Source: an uncultured bacterium (GTDB taxonomy: Bacteria; Verrucomicrobiota; Kiritimatiellia; RFP12; UBA1067). Taken from it: a stretch of 64,000 bases of DNA. The DNA is taken from assembly GCA_902799955.1 (NCBI GenBank), contig CADCCQ010000016.1, positions 1-64,000 of the forward strand, read 5' to 3'. Under the pieces are notes generated by a model. That model searched no databases, was not told where the DNA came from, and saw only the letters and a list, made by a program, of their open reading frames with translations. The position numbers and the translations under genes were made by a program. How positions within the stretch are numbered: the stretch's first letter is position 1; each line of letters begins with the position of its first letter. This document shows, one piece after another, positions 8,031 through 16,199 of the stretch.

Positions 8031-9241
8031 GCCCTGAGTGTGCCGTCGCCCGTCACCACGTACTTGTACGTCGTCAGCTCCTCCAGGCCCATCGGGCCAC
8101 GCGCGTGGAGCTTGTCGGTGGAGATTCCGATCTCCGCACCCATCCCGAACTCCGCGCCGTCCGTGAACCGTGTCGATGCGTTGTGGTAGACGCAGGCGGA
8201 GTCAACGTCGCGCAGGAACTCCGCCGCGCGACCGGCGTCGTTCGTGACGATGCAGTCTGAATGATGGGACGAATTCGCGTTGATGAAGTCGATCGCCGCG
8301 CGGTAGTCGCGTACCGTGGCGACATTCAAGTCGAGGGAAAGATACTCGACTCCAACGCCGTCGTCGTGCAGCGCAACGCCCTTGTCCGCCGCCCACGCCC
8401 TGACCATCGGCAGGAACATCGGCGCAAGCGCCTCGTGCACGAGCAGGCACTCCGCCGCGTTGCAGGCCGACGGACGCTGCACCTTCGCGTTGTCGAGGAT
8501 GGAAAGCGCCATCGCGAGGTCGGCCTTGTCGTCGACGTAGACGTGGCAGACGCCCTTGTAGTGCTTCAGCACCGGAATCAGCGCGGCCTCGCACATGGCG
8601 CGGATCAGCCGCTCGCCGCCGCGAGGGATCGCGACGTCGACAAGCCCCGTGGCCCTGACGAGCTCCGCGACCGCGGCGTGGTCCTGAACCTCGACGAACT
8701 GCACGGCGTCCGACGCCGCCTCGCCGCAAGCCGAGACGAGCCCGCGCCTGACGCTCTCGGCAAGCGCCTTGTTGGAGCGGACGGCCTCCTTGCCGCCGCG
8801 CAGGATTATCGCGTTGCCCGTCTTGAGGCACAGCGCCGCGGTGTCCACGAACACGTTCGGCCTCGACTCGAACACAACCGCCACGACGCCAAACGGCTCG
8901 CGGACTTTCCTGATCTCGATTCCGCTCGGACGCTTCCGAGTCCACACGACCTCGCCAACCGGGTCTGGAAGGCCCGCGACGTGGCGGACGCCGTCCGTCA
9001 TCGACTCGAACCGCGCCGGGGTTAGCGTAAGGCGGTCCACCATCGCGGGCGAAAGGCCGGCGGCCTTCGCCGCGGCAACGTCCTCGGCGTTCGCGGCGTA
9101 TATCGCGTCGGAGTCCGCCTCAAGTGCGTCCGCCATCGCGGCGAGCGCGGCGTTCTTCTCCGCGGTCGTCATGCGCCGGAGGACCGCCGCGGCCGCCCGC
9201 GCCTTCCTGCCCATCTCCTGAATCAGCTCATGTATGTCCAT
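8027..9241 (-). CDS. proA: gamma-glutamyl phosphate reductase
   Basis: A 404-residue cytosolic enzyme catalysing the NADPH-dependent reduction of gamma-glutamyl phosphate to glutamate semialdehyde in proline synthesis. The active-site Cys lies in VQRPSACNAAECLL. VDVAIPRGGERLI and FGMGAEIGISTDKLHARGPMGLEELTTYKY are family signatures. A ribosome site (AAGGATGG) precedes the start. It follows queA after 24 nt that consist of GAAYGAN-type heptads. proB is not in the window. Its stop overlaps the nth stop on CTAG. Confidence 0.96.
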   Translation of the reverse strand: MDIHELIQEMGRKARAAAAVLRRMTTAEKNAALAAMADALEADSDAIYAANAEDVAAAKAAGLSPAMVDRLTLTPARFESMTDGVRHVAGLPDPVGEVVWTRKRPSGIEIRKVREPFGVVAVVFESRPNVFVDTAALCLKTGNAIILRGGKEAVRSNKALAESVRRGLVSACGEAASDAVQFVEVQDHAAVAELVRATGLVDVAIPRGGERLIRAMCEAALIPVLKHYKGVCHVYVDDKADLAMALSILDNAKVQRPSACNAAECLLVHEALAPMFLPMVRAWAADKGVALHDDGVGVEYLSLDLNVATVRDYRAAIDFINANSSHHSDCIVTNDAGRAAEFLRDVDSACVYHNASTRFTDGAEFGMGAEIGISTDKLHARGPMGLEELTTYKYVVTGDGTLRA

Positions 9242-9242
9242 C

Positions 9243-9277
9243 GTTCACCATCCTTCGTTCGTCATTCACACTATCAG
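9243..9277. repeat. period-7 repeat at the queA/proA boundary
   Basis: On the plus strand the units GTTCACC, ATCCTTC, GTTCGTC and ATTCACA begin at 9243, 9250, 9257 and 9264, exactly 7 bases apart. The array covers the queA stop and the proA ribosome-binding region. Confidence 0.6.
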
Positions 9278-10366
9278 CATGCAGTCGCCGTAGCTGAAGA
9301 ACTTGTACCTCTCGCGTACTGCCATCGCGTATGCGCAGAGGATGCGCTCGCGTCCGGCGAGCGCTGATACCATCATCAGCAGAGTCGACTGCGGGAGGTG
9401 GAAGTTCGTGAGCATCGCGTCGCACACCCTGAACTTGTACGGCGGGTAGATGAAGATGTCGCTCGCGCCCGCGCCCGCGACGACGCGAGCGTCCTCCGTC
9501 GCCGCCGCGACGGTCTCAAGCGTGCGGACGGTCGTCGAGCCGACGCAGAAGACGCGTCCGCCGCGCGCCTTGCATTCGTTGATTGCCTGGGCGGTCTCCG
9601 GCGGAACGGAGAACGCCTCGAAGTCCATGTGGTGGTCCTCGATGTTGTCCGCCTTCACCGGACGGAACGTGCCGGGGCCTACGTGGAGCGTCACGGCGAC
9701 GCGCCTAACGCCCTTGGCCTCCAGCGCGGCGAATATCTCCGGCGTGAAGTGGAGCCCTGCCGTCGGCGCGGCGACCGACCCCACCTCGCGCGCGTAGATC
9801 GTCTGGTACCTCTCGCGGTCCTCCGCCTCCTCCGCGCTCGTTCCCTCGCGCTTCACGTACGGCGGCACGGGCGTGCGCCCGAACTCGTCCAGCAAATCGG
9901 CGAGCGGCCTCTCGGACGCGAACGCGACGGTCCACATCCCCGGGCTTGAAAGCGGCTTCACAAGCGTGGCCTTCAGCTCTCCCGCGGGCCCGAACACGGC
10001 GACCTGCCCTTCGCGGCATCTCCTGCCGCTGCCGAGGATGCAGTTCCACTCGAGGTGAGAAAGCGAATCTCCGCCGAAGCCCGGGATCTCCGAGCCGTCC
10101 GCCGGCGCGGGGGCGACCATGAGCACCTCCACGGCGCCCGGGGTGTCCGCCCACGTTCCAACGAGCCTGGCCGGGAACACCTTAGTGTCGTTCACTACGA
10201 GGAGGTCGTTCGGCGTTATGTACTCGACGATGTCTCCGATGTGGCGGTGCTCAAGTATCCCGCCGTCGCGATGGAGGACGAGCATCCTCTCCGTCCCGCG
10301 CCTCTCGGCGGGGTGCTGCGCGATGAGCTGCTGCGGAAGCGGGTACCAGAACTGCGAGGTCTTCAT
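9266..10366 (-). CDS. queA: S-adenosylmethionine:tRNA ribosyltransferase-isomerase
   Basis: QueA transfers and isomerises the ribosyl moiety of SAM onto preQ1 at the wobble position of tRNA to make epoxyqueuosine. The 366-residue protein starts MKTSQFWYPLPQQLIAQHP and carries LLVVNDTKVFPARL, YQTIYAREVGSVAAPTAGLHFT, VTLHVGPGTFRPV and NFHLPQSTLLMMVSALAG, all QueA signatures. A much longer upstream frame to 10846 is a shadow of the fumarase gene. The true start at 10366 overlaps the upstream stop by 4 nt (ATGA). Confidence 0.96.
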   Translation of the reverse strand: MKTSQFWYPLPQQLIAQHPAERRGTERMLVLHRDGGILEHRHIGDIVEYITPNDLLVVNDTKVFPARLVGTWADTPGAVEVLMVAPAPADGSEIPGFGGDSLSHLEWNCILGSGRRCREGQVAVFGPAGELKATLVKPLSSPGMWTVAFASERPLADLLDEFGRTPVPPYVKREGTSAEEAEDRERYQTIYAREVGSVAAPTAGLHFTPEIFAALEAKGVRRVAVTLHVGPGTFRPVKADNIEDHHMDFEAFSVPPETAQAINECKARGGRVFCVGSTTVRTLETVAAATEDARVVAGAGASDIFIYPPYKFRVCDAMLTNFHLPQSTLLMMVSALAGRERILCAYAMAVRERYKFFSYGDCMLIV

Positions 10367-10956
10367 TTCGCCGCGCCTCCCGCAATGCGCCCGAGAAGCT
10401 CGTCGAGTCTCCGCCGCGCGCCGTCTCCGACGTCGTCGAAGAGGCTGACGCCGTGAGAATCCATCGCGACGACGCCAGGGAAGCCCTCTACCTCGAAATG
10501 CCAGCACGCCTCGGCCGCGCCGAACTCGTCGAGGAGCGACACACCCGCGACGCGGCGCACCGCGGCCGCGTAGACCGCCGCCGCGCCGCCGACGGCCTGT
10601 ACGTACACCGCGCCGCATTCGCGCATCGCCTCGAGCGTCGCCGCGTCCATCCCGCCCTTGCCGATTATCACCCTCACGCCGGAGCGCCTGATGAAGCCGG
10701 GCTCGTACGGGTTCTCCCTGACAGACGTCGTCGGGCCCGCCGCGACGACGCGCCAGCCGCCGTCGCCGCCCACGACTACCGGACCGCAGTGGTAGAGCGC
10801 GCCGCCGCGGAAGTCGACGTCGATTGCGCCGCCCTCGGCGAACCACTTGTGGAACCTGTCGCGCCCGGTGTGGACCAACCCGCTAATCCTCACTGCGTCC
10901 CCTGCCTTCAGCGCGCGTATCTCGCGTTCGCCGCAGGGCATCTTCAAGTCTATCAT
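10363..10956 (-). CDS. class I fumarate hydratase / tartrate dehydratase beta subunit
   Basis: A 197-residue protein matching the beta subunit (swivelling domain) of Fe-S hydro-lyases that interconvert fumarate and malate or dehydrate tartrate. Signatures are RISGLVHTGRDRFHKWF, LYHCGPVVV, AAGPTTSVRENPYEPGFI and VIIGKGGMD. The alpha subunit, which binds the [4Fe-4S] cluster, is not adjacent; the upstream gene is a sigma-like protein. Its partner must be elsewhere, or the domain acts alone. It lies 3 nt after the sigma-like gene and overlaps queA by 4 nt. Confidence 0.88.
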   Translation of the reverse strand: MIDLKMPCGEREIRALKAGDAVRISGLVHTGRDRFHKWFAEGGAIDVDFRGGALYHCGPVVVGGDGGWRVVAAGPTTSVRENPYEPGFIRRSGVRVIIGKGGMDAATLEAMRECGAVYVQAVGGAAAVYAAAVRRVAGVSLLDEFGAAEACWHFEVEGFPGVVAMDSHGVSLFDDVGDGARRRLDELLGRIAGGAAK

Positions 10957-10959
10957 TCC

Positions 10960-11556
10960 CTAGAACCCCTTTCTGTCGCGCTCTCCCCATGCATGGCGCA
11001 TGAACTTGACGGAACGCGAGAAGATCTGGTCGACGTTCGCAACCGTCGAGACGTCGAGCATATCCCTCACCTCCTCGCTGGAGAGGTGAAAGCGAGTCTT
11101 GAGAAGCATGACGTACGCCCGCTCCGGGTCGTCGTTCCAGAGGTCCCGGAAGCAGAGGTGCGTCATGTTCCAGACCTCGTTCATCGTCATCTTGAGGTCG
11201 TGCACGGGTACCTCCATGCCCTCGTGTCCGTCGCCGTCGTCGCTGGGCGCGCCGGCGCTGTCTATGGAGATCTCGCCGTGCTTGTTCGGGTCGGCGTTCA
11301 GGATGTAGCCGCGCACGTACTTCCTGAGCCAGCCCTGGAGGCTTCCGCCGTCGTCGCGGTAGAGGTTGATCTTCCCCTTGCCCATCATCTCCTCGTAGAG
11401 CATGCCCATGAGGTCGCCGTCGGTGATCGAGAAGCGCTTCATCAGGTCGGCGTTCTTAGGCGACTTGGTCTCGGGCACGATGACGCGTTCCCAGACGAGC
11501 TTCCATCCGGCGTCGCCGCCCTCCTTCACGAGTTCGAACCATTCATGATCGGTCAT
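10960..11556 (-). CDS. putative sigma-70/ECF-like factor
   Basis: A 198-residue cytosolic protein. The N-terminal region (LMGMLYEEMMGKGKINLYRD followed by GSLQGWLRKYVRGYIL) resembles sigma region 2. The C-terminus (YVMLLKTRFHLSSEEVRDML through SVKFMRHAW) resembles a region-4 helix-turn-helix, with an acidic linker between. This is inference from pattern only. There is no Shine-Dalgarno; the ATG directly abuts the end of a 13-unit TAGTNNN array. It is probably in the same transcript as fumarase-beta, queA and proA. Confidence 0.6.
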   Translation of the reverse strand: MTDHEWFELVKEGGDAGWKLVWERVIVPETKSPKNADLMKRFSITDGDLMGMLYEEMMGKGKINLYRDDGGSLQGWLRKYVRGYILNADPNKHGEISIDSAGAPSDDGDGHEGMEVPVHDLKMTMNEVWNMTHLCFRDLWNDDPERAYVMLLKTRFHLSSEEVRDMLDVSTVANVDQIFSRSVKFMRHAWGERDRKGF

Positions 11557-11650
11557 AGTGGGTAGTCGGTAGTGGTTAGTGATTAGTGGTTAGTTGGTAG
11601 TCGTTAGTCGCTAGTGGTTAGTCGCTAGTGGTTAGTAGGTAGTGGTTAAC
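11555..11650. repeat. TAGTNNN heptad array, 13 units
   Basis: TAGT occurs at 11556, 11563, 11570, 11577, 11584, 11591, 11598, 11605, 11612, 11619, 11626, 11633 and 11640, a strict 7-base period, with three variable bases between. It fills the whole intergenic space between the 105-residue unknown gene and the sigma-like gene. The start codon of the latter (CAT on the plus strand, 11554-11556) abuts the first unit. Confidence 0.92.
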
Positions 11651-11661
11651 GGATGGTGGCT

Positions 11662-11979
11662 TCAGGCGAACGTCAGGGAGCCGGGCACGGGGTCCATGCC
11701 GGGGCGCTTGAGCCAGATGGCAGTTTCGTGCTTGCCCTTTATGAAGTCGGCGTACGCGAGCGAGCCTTCTCCGTCCGTGATCTTTATCGCCTGCCCGGCG
11801 AATTCGAAGACGCCGTCTGCGACCTTCTCGCAGTCGCCGTTCTCGACCGTTACCGGGAGGTCGTCGCCCTCCTCGGCGCCGCCGGGGAATACGATGTTCG
11901 CGGCCCAGCGCATCTTCGTGTCCTTTAGCTGGTGAGAGACGACCGTCAGCGTTATTGTCTTTCCTTCCGGGACTTTCAT
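11662..11979 (-). CDS. hypothetical protein, 105 aa
   Basis: I do not recognise this family. The protein looks beta-strand rich (KTITLTVVSHQLKDTKMRWAAN, GVFEFAGQAIKITDGEG), is acidic, and has no signal peptide. AAAGGAGAA precedes the ATG, so translation is credible. It lies 24 nt after the acyltransferase gene and is separated from the sigma-like gene by the TAGTNNN array. It could be a small cytosolic regulator or binding protein, but nothing in the sequence decides this. Confidence 0.65.
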   Translation of the reverse strand: MKVPEGKTITLTVVSHQLKDTKMRWAANIVFPGGAEEGDDLPVTVENGDCEKVADGVFEFAGQAIKITDGEGSLAYADFIKGKHETAIWLKRPGMDPVPGSLTFA

Positions 11980-12003
11980 GTATCGCCGTTCTCCTTTCTC
12001 GCC

Positions 12004-12636
12004 CTACGTCAGCGGCGCGGCGGGGCTTCCGAAGACCCGCACGCCCTGCGGCACGTCCAGGAACACCGTGGAGTGCGCCCCCACGACCGCGTCCCTGCCA
12101 ATCTTCCTCCTCGGCGTCACGACCGCGCCGGGATAGACGCACGCCCCCTCGCCGATATGCACGCCGCCGCCGATGGAGCACTGCGCGTACACATGAGCGA
12201 AGTTTCCGATGTTGACGTCGTGCCCGATGGACGTTCCGTGGAACACGCAGCTGTGCCGACCGATGTGCGTGTCGCACGACACAAATGCATACGGCCCGAC
12301 AAACGACCCCTCCTCCACCCGGACATTGCAGCCCAGCACTGCAGTGGCGTGGACGAGCTTCACGAATTGCGCGCCCCGCTCCTCTAGCGCCTCAACGCAT
12401 CTCCTGCGCGCGCCGATGTCGCCGATCGCGGTGATGAACACGTCGTTGTAGCCGATCTTGAACCCGGCCACGGACCCCACCACGGGCGGATAGTCGCAGA
12501 ACCTGTCGAGGGCGTCCGGGCGGTCGTCGAGGAACCCGGCGATCCTGAAGTCGTCGCCGTAGCCGACGGAGCCCTCGGCCATCGCCAGCATCTCGCGCCC
12601 GAAGCCACCGGCGCCGACTATGAAAAGCCGCTTCAC
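12004..12636 (-). CDS. NeuD/PglD-family sugar O- or N-acyltransferase
   Basis: A 210-residue left-handed beta-helix acyltransferase. The N-terminal Rossmann-like part has KRLFIVGAGGFGREML. The hexapeptide repeats follow (GCNVRVEEGSFVGPYAFVSC, DTHIGRHSCVFHGTSIGHDV, GVHIGEGACVYPGAVVTP). Family members acetylate sialic acids or UDP-linked amino sugars for surface glycans. The GTG start at 12636 overlaps the upstream ACP stop as GTGA, so translation is probably coupled. The longer frame to 12759 is a shadow. Adjacency to an ACP suggests an ACP-bound acyl donor, which is inference. Confidence 0.85.
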   Translation of the reverse strand: MKRLFIVGAGGFGREMLAMAEGSVGYGDDFRIAGFLDDRPDALDRFCDYPPVVGSVAGFKIGYNDVFITAIGDIGARRRCVEALEERGAQFVKLVHATAVLGCNVRVEEGSFVGPYAFVSCDTHIGRHSCVFHGTSIGHDVNIGNFAHVYAQCSIGGGVHIGEGACVYPGAVVTPRRKIGRDAVVGAHSTVFLDVPQGVRVFGSPAAPLT

Positions 12637-12878
12637 GCCAGCACCCTCCGCATGAGATCGCCCGCCGACGCGAATTCGCCAAGCTCGGCGAGCGAAAGGT
12701 CCGCGCCATAGCGGCGCTGCATGTCGAGCTTCAGCGCGAACGCGGTGAGCGACCCCCACATGGGCGTCTCCCGGTAGTCGTCGCCAGGGGAGATCGAATC
12801 CTCCTCAAGTATCTCCGCCAGGCACGAAAGGAACTCGCGCTCCCTGTCGCCGGACATTTCCTTAGCCTCGTCAGCCAT
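12633..12878 (-). CDS. acyl carrier protein-like
   Basis: An 81-residue four-helix ACP-like protein. The pantetheine attachment Ser is probably in PMWGSLTAFALKLDMQRRYG, where the usual DSL is GSL. The start at 12878 has AGGGGG six bases upstream. An earlier ATG at 12899 overlaps the GH95 stop as TAATG and is an alternative. It is coupled to the downstream acyltransferase by a GTGA overlap, which suggests a dedicated surface-glycan acylation pair rather than the fatty-acid ACP. Confidence 0.8.
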   Translation of the reverse strand: MADEAKEMSGDREREFLSCLAEILEEDSISPGDDYRETPMWGSLTAFALKLDMQRRYGADLSLAELGEFASAGDLMRRVLA

Positions 12879-12898
12879 CGCCGCCCCCTGGCCTTCCA

Positions 12899-14890
12899 TT
12901 ACCACTCGAAGTCGACCGACTTGCCTTCGCGCGTGCGAAGCCCCTTCACCTTGCCGTGCTTCCAGTCGGAGGGGATAGAGCGCTCGAGGAGGATCTCGCA
13001 AACGGCGCCGACCATGCCGAGGTTGCCGTCGATCTGGAACGGCGGATGCGTCGCGAACATGTTGTCGAGCGTGTTGTACCTGAGGAGCGACTCGAGCATC
13101 TCGCCAGCCTTGTCGCCCTCGCCGAGCCTAGCCCAAAGCGCGGCGCGCCACGGCCACGTCCAGCTGCGGCGCGAGTCGCCCGTCGTGGCGCGTCCCGCGA
13201 GCGCGACCTTCGCCGCCTGCGCAAGTTCGGGAGTTGCCTTGCGCGAGATTGTGGAACCTGGATAGACCGCATAAAGGTGGCTCGTATGGCGGTGCTTGTC
13301 GCCTTTCACGTCGCGGTCCGTCTCCCACTCCTGGAGCTGGCCCCACGAGCCGATCTTGTCTTTGAGGAGCTTCGGCTCGAGACGCGCGACCTCGCGCGTG
13401 AAGTCGTCGTCGATGCCGAGCGTCTTCGCGGCGGCCAGGACCGACCGGAAGAGCTCGCGCATGATCTGCTGGTCGTGCGCGACGCCGTCCTCGCGCGGGC
13501 CGTGCTCCGGGCTCCAGCCGTTCTTCACGACGACTGTGCCGTCGGCGCGCTCCTTGAGCTGGGTGGAGATCACGAACTCCGCCGCGCCCTTCATCACCGG
13601 CCAGCACACGTCGCGAAGATACTTGTCGTCGCGGGTGAAAAGCCAGTGGTCGTAGCACTGCGCCGCCATCCACGGCGCGCCCGCGAAGTTCCACCTCCAT
13701 CCCCCGCCACCGACGGCGTTCGCGCTCGTCCTGTAAGCGTACCCCTTCGATCCTGGGAACGCGGCACGCGTTCCCCTCTCGGCGACGGGGAGAGTGTTGA
13801 CCATCCAGTCGGAGAATGGCGTGAAACACTCGAAGAGATTCGCGGAGTCCGCGCCCCAGTAGTTCATCTGGATGTTGATGTTCGTGTGGTAGTCGCAGTG
13901 CCAGGCAGGACGGTTGGAATTGTTCCAAAGCCCCTGGAGGTTCGCCGGAAGCGTCCCTGGGCGCGAGCAGGAGATCAGCAAGTAGCGCCCGAAGTTGAAC
14001 TGGAGCGCGGTGAGCGCTGGGTCCTTCGCGCCCTTGCGGACACGATCAAGCCGGACGCGCGTCGGCACCGTCTTGTCGCCTTCGCCGAGGTCGAGCGTCA
14101 TGCGGTCGTAGTAGCCCTTGTAGTCCTTGACGTGGCGCGCGAGGACGGCGTCGAAGGAGTCCACGCAGTCCTTCGCCGCGGGAATCGACTTCACGCCAGT
14201 CGCGGCGCGCAGAACGATGACGGCGCGCGAGCAGTCGCCGTTGCGGAAGAGGTCGTAGCGCGCGGCGTATTCAAGCCCGTTCGGAAGCTTCCCGGAGAGC
14301 GTCCCAGGCACCACCGTCGGTTCGTCGTGCGCACCTTCGAGCGTGACGACGAAACCTTCGAAGCTCTTCGAGGGGATTTCAACCTCTATGAATATCGCGT
14401 CGTCCGGCGCGCTCGCGAACATGCGGCGGCGGACAAGCTTCCCACCGACGGAGAACTCGTCAGAGTACACCGCCGTTGAGAGGTCTAGCTGGCGGCGGTA
14501 TCCCGTGACTTCGCCCTCCGGGAGACCGAAGATGGCGATGTTCATCGCCCCGAAGTTCTGGTACGCCCCCATCTTAGCATAGTTCGCGTTCGCCTCGCCG
14601 TCGGAGACGGCCTTTGATATGTTCTCGTCGCCGGTCCAGAGCGAATCCACGTTGAACTGCACGCAAAGCGTACGCGTGCCGCCGTCGACCATGCAGCCGA
14701 GGCGCCCGTTGCCGAGCGGATACCACGAGCGCTCCCACGCACCCGACTTGTACCCGCCGGACACCCTGTCGCCGACAGTCGTCCCGGCCTTGTCCATGGT
14801 GGCGGGACGGTTGTCCCAGATGATGTTCTCGGCCGCGTTCGCGGCGATGGCGCCAGCCGTCACCGCCGCAAGGATCGTCATGGATCTCAT
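12899..14890 (-). CDS. glycoside hydrolase family 95 (alpha-L-fucosidase/galactosidase), secreted
   Basis: A 663-residue exported enzyme with the signal peptide MRSMTILAAVTAGAIAANA. The N-terminal beta domain carries WYPLGNGRLGCMVDGG and QFNVDSLWTGDEN. The (alpha/alpha)6 domain has LLISCSRPGTLPANLQGLWN, NINIQMNYWGADSANL, NGWSPEHGP, HRHTSHLYAVYPG and FQIDGNLGMVGAV, all GH95 signatures. It is shorter than many members (700-800), ending soon after the inner domain. The ribosome site is CCGGAGGG. It leads a tight series with the ACP and acyltransferase. Confidence 0.93.
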   Translation of the reverse strand: MRSMTILAAVTAGAIAANAAENIIWDNRPATMDKAGTTVGDRVSGGYKSGAWERSWYPLGNGRLGCMVDGGTRTLCVQFNVDSLWTGDENISKAVSDGEANANYAKMGAYQNFGAMNIAIFGLPEGEVTGYRRQLDLSTAVYSDEFSVGGKLVRRRMFASAPDDAIFIEVEIPSKSFEGFVVTLEGAHDEPTVVPGTLSGKLPNGLEYAARYDLFRNGDCSRAVIVLRAATGVKSIPAAKDCVDSFDAVLARHVKDYKGYYDRMTLDLGEGDKTVPTRVRLDRVRKGAKDPALTALQFNFGRYLLISCSRPGTLPANLQGLWNNSNRPAWHCDYHTNINIQMNYWGADSANLFECFTPFSDWMVNTLPVAERGTRAAFPGSKGYAYRTSANAVGGGGWRWNFAGAPWMAAQCYDHWLFTRDDKYLRDVCWPVMKGAAEFVISTQLKERADGTVVVKNGWSPEHGPREDGVAHDQQIMRELFRSVLAAAKTLGIDDDFTREVARLEPKLLKDKIGSWGQLQEWETDRDVKGDKHRHTSHLYAVYPGSTISRKATPELAQAAKVALAGRATTGDSRRSWTWPWRAALWARLGEGDKAGEMLESLLRYNTLDNMFATHPPFQIDGNLGMVGAVCEILLERSIPSDWKHGKVKGLRTREGKSVDFEW

Positions 14891-15010
14891 TTTCCCTCCG
14901 GATAGTCTTTCTCTTACCTTGTCTCACGTCCGGACGCTTTCCGGGCGCATGTTAGAATTCTACCAAAAACACCCCTTTTAACGCAAGCAAAAACGGCGAA
15001 AAATGATTAA

Positions 15011-15046
15011 ACGAAAAACGCATTCGACCCATGTCTGGGGAATGCG
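15011..15046 (-). terminator. rho-independent terminator after tRNA-Asn
   Basis: Read on the minus strand, CGCATTC(C)CC pairs with (A)TGGGTCGAATGCG across a short loop (15046-15019) and is followed by a T-rich tract at 15018-15011. Confidence 0.7.
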
Positions 15047-15055
15047 TCTCGTAAT

Positions 15056-15130
15056 TGGCTCGGGCGGCTGGATTCGAACCAGCGACCAATTGATTAACAG
15101 TCAACTGCGCTACCACTGCGCCACGCCCGA
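15056..15130 (-). tRNA. tRNA-Asn (GTT)
   Basis: A 75-nt cloverleaf with the CCA end encoded. The acceptor TCGGGCG pairs with CGCCCGA, the anticodon loop is CTGTTAA (anticodon GUU), and the T arm is GCTGG-TTCGAAT-CCAGC. The anticodon stem GTTGA/TCAAT has one G-U pair. Confidence 0.96.
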
Positions 15131-15217
15131 ATCAATTTGTGATATATAGTATATCATTTTTCCCACTTCGGTGCAAGCGGGAATTTCAATTATTTTTGCG
15201 TGGACGAATGGCGCCTG

Positions 15218-16135
15218 TCACGCGCCGCAGTGGACGCGGCAGAAGTCGTTGCAGCGCGCGACCTCCTTGACCGCGTTCGAGCCCTTCGGGATCTTGTACT
15301 CGAGCTCGATGTCGCAGTAGATCGGCCAGTTCCTGCGCTGGAGAAGCGGAAAGAGCTTCGCGAGAGGCGTGTCGCCCTTGCCGAACTCCAGGTTCTTCGC
15401 GCCGTTCGCCTTCGTCGTGCGGTCCTTCAGATGTATCGAGTATATCCTGTCGTGGTATTTTTCCACGAACGCAAGCGGGTCTATGAAGCGCTTCTTGTCG
15501 GACGTCGTCGCCGCGACGTAGTGCCCGATGTCGAAGTTGATCATCAGGTTCGGCGAGTAGCCGAGCAGCGGCCCGTCGTATGTGAGCGCGTCTATCTGCA
15601 TGTGGTTGTGGAACGCTATGTAGATCCCGTGCTTGTCCGCAAGCGCCGCGCAGCGCCTTCCGATCGTCTCGTACTCCGACGGCTTCGGCACCTCGCGGGT
15701 GATGCACCGCGCGCCAAGGGCCTTGGCCGCCGCGATGCGGTACTCGTCCTCCTGGGCGTTCTTGCCGCCGATCCCGCCGTATTTCACGATGTGGAGCGAG
15801 ACGCCCGCGTCGTCGAACATCTTCTTGAGCACGGGCAGCTTCGACATGTCGCGCTTCCCGCCCTTGCCGACGAAGCCGTCGACCACCTCGCCCTTGAGCT
15901 CCAGCGTGCCCAGGCCGGACTCCACCGCATACCGCACGACGCTCGCGGCGTCGCACGGCATCGAACGGTAGCTGTAGGTTATGCATCCGACCTCGATGCC
16001 GTTGTACAGCGAGCGCCTGCCGGCCTTCCCTGCCTGTCCCTGCGCGGGAGACGGTGCCGGCGGCAGCGGCGAGCTGGCGCACCCCGCAATCGCGAACAAC
16101 CCTAGTTCAATGAATTCCCTTCTGCTTATCTCCAT
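15218..16135 (-). CDS. sugar phosphate isomerase/epimerase-like (AP-endonuclease family 2 TIM barrel), exported lipoprotein
   Basis: A 305-residue xylose-isomerase-like TIM barrel. The N-terminus has a twin-arginine MEISRREFIELGLF followed by the lipobox AIAGC, so it is probably a Tat-exported lipoprotein. Metal-site segments include GTLELKG, YIAFHNHMQI, NFDIGHYVAATT and YSIHLKDRT. Such proteins are frequent in PVC genomes and may isomerise or epimerise free sugars or oligosaccharide ends. The ribosome site AAAGGG precedes the ATG. Substrate unknown. Confidence 0.85.
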   Translation of the reverse strand: MEISRREFIELGLFAIAGCASSPLPPAPSPAQGQAGKAGRRSLYNGIEVGCITYSYRSMPCDAASVVRYAVESGLGTLELKGEVVDGFVGKGGKRDMSKLPVLKKMFDDAGVSLHIVKYGGIGGKNAQEDEYRIAAAKALGARCITREVPKPSEYETIGRRCAALADKHGIYIAFHNHMQIDALTYDGPLLGYSPNLMINFDIGHYVAATTSDKKRFIDPLAFVEKYHDRIYSIHLKDRTTKANGAKNLEFGKGDTPLAKLFPLLQRRNWPIYCDIELEYKIPKGSNAVKEVARCNDFCRVHCGA

Positions 16136-16199
16136 GGTTTTTCCCTTTGCCTTTTATGTTTGTGACTTGTTGATGTTTCCTCTCGTTTGTTATCCCACT

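Noticed and set aside
10363..10846. N-terminal extension of queA to 10846
   Set aside because: The extension is Arg/Gly-rich shadow of the fumarase-beta gene; QueA homologues start at MKTSQFWYPLP.
11555..11650. CRISPR or ordinary microsatellite
   Set aside because: Units are only 7 bases with a 4-base conserved core and variable rest; neither pattern fits.
12956..14479. long plus-strand frame opposite GH95
   Set aside because: An antisense shadow caused by GC-rich codon bias; the minus strand encodes a recognisable enzyme.
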